A stretch of DNA of 64,000 nucleotides from Casuarius casuarius (Eukaryota; Chordata; Aves; Casuariiformes; Casuariidae): the NCBI GenBank assembly GCA_003342895.1, contig PTFA01000005.1:3825612-3889611 (forward strand), written 5' to 3'. Below, piece by piece: positions 63,810 to 64,000 of the stretch (the stretch's first letter is position 1; each line of letters begins with the position of its first letter). The position numbers and the translations under genes were made by a program. Under the pieces are notes generated by a model. It saw only the letters and a list, made by a program, of their open reading frames with translations. It was not told the origin of the DNA and searched no databases.

Positions 63810-64000
63810 CTGTGGGAAAAGATTGAAAAGAACTGCATTGCTCAGTCTAGAGAAAAGAAAACTAACCAGAGAAACAATGACAGTCATCTCCTGAAAAGGA
63901 GGCTGCTGAGAAGAACAGAACAATCTTTTCTCTGTGCCCATTGTGAATTAGGCAAAAATAATGGGCTTAATTTCCAGAAAGGGAGATTTAGGTTAGACGT
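63810..64000 (+). mobile_element. CR1 LINE fragment, older subfamily, continues past window end
   Basis: GGGAAAAGATTGAAAAGAAC (63815-63834), GCTCAGTCTAGAGAAAAGAA (63840-63859) and TAATGGGCTTAATTTCCAGA...GGGAGATTTAGGTTAGACGT at the very end follow the order of the C-terminal ORF2 region of CR1. That region reads 'AGAAAAGATT..AAGAACTG', 'TTTAGTCTGGAGAAGAGAAG', 'AATGGGCTTAAATTGCAGCA' and 'GGGAGATTTAGGTTAGACAT' in related copies. It is moderately diverged, so an older subfamily than that at 36765. The 3' end lies beyond the window. The minus-strand open frame over it (63567-63941) is an antisense artefact. Confidence 0.85.

Noticed and set aside
63567..63941. 124-codon minus-strand open frame near the window end
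   Set aside because: It is partly antisense to the CR1 fragment at 63810-64000, with no recognisable protein motif.
1..64000. Search by eye for CRISPR arrays, operons, rRNA, tRNA and bacterial-type features
   Set aside because: None seen. The sequence is vertebrate nuclear DNA and no regularly spaced repeat array is present.

Overview
The window looks like ordinary AT-rich nuclear DNA of a bird. The main evidence is CR1 retrotransposon DNA: a well-preserved 3' end at 36765-37358 that finishes in the short TTCTGTGA-type tail repeat typical of avian CR1, an older CR1 reverse-transcriptase fragment at 30951-31530, a short CR1 tail at 60431-60486, and a CR1 fragment cut off by the window edge at 63810-64000. 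No Alu, L1 or other mammal-type repeats were recognised, CpG is depleted almost everywhere, and interspersed repeats are sparse. The species and chromosome cannot be read from the sequence. Isolated single N bases are scattered through it, as in a draft assembly.

No protein-coding gene could be recognised. The longest open frames are about 110-140 codons, lie on both strands, lack recognisable domains, and in several cases are antisense to repeats. That is what chance gives in AT-rich noncoding DNA. The window is best read as intergenic or long-intron sequence. A coding exon shorter than about 40 codons could have been missed.

Layout: 1-30950 is noncoding, with short tandem duplications, small hairpins, one TCTG/TCTA microsatellite (9416-9455) and a possible old CR1 3' end (28080-28265). 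30951-37358 carries the two larger CR1 pieces. 37359-49860 is noncoding, with a CpG-retaining block (about 44790-45400) and a stretch resembling conserved noncoding DNA (about 47110-48350). 49861-49915 is a compound CT/CA microsatellite.

The most distinctive part is 51220-52445. On the minus strand it has a TATA box, a pyrimidine tract and an AATAAA signal in the order U3-R-U5, which suggests a retroviral-type LTR. Immediately beside it on the plus side is a small, very CpG-dense core (about 51995-52090). Beyond that are a splice-acceptor-like site and a short reading frame with a strong Kozak start (52299-52445). Together they could be a divergent promoter, or an LTR inserted next to the CpG-island promoter of an unrecognised transcript. 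52446-63809 is again featureless apart from short repeats and one perfect 11-bp-arm inverted repeat (53768-53791).

I found no convincing new biological system. The LTR/CpG-island junction is the best place for a second look.
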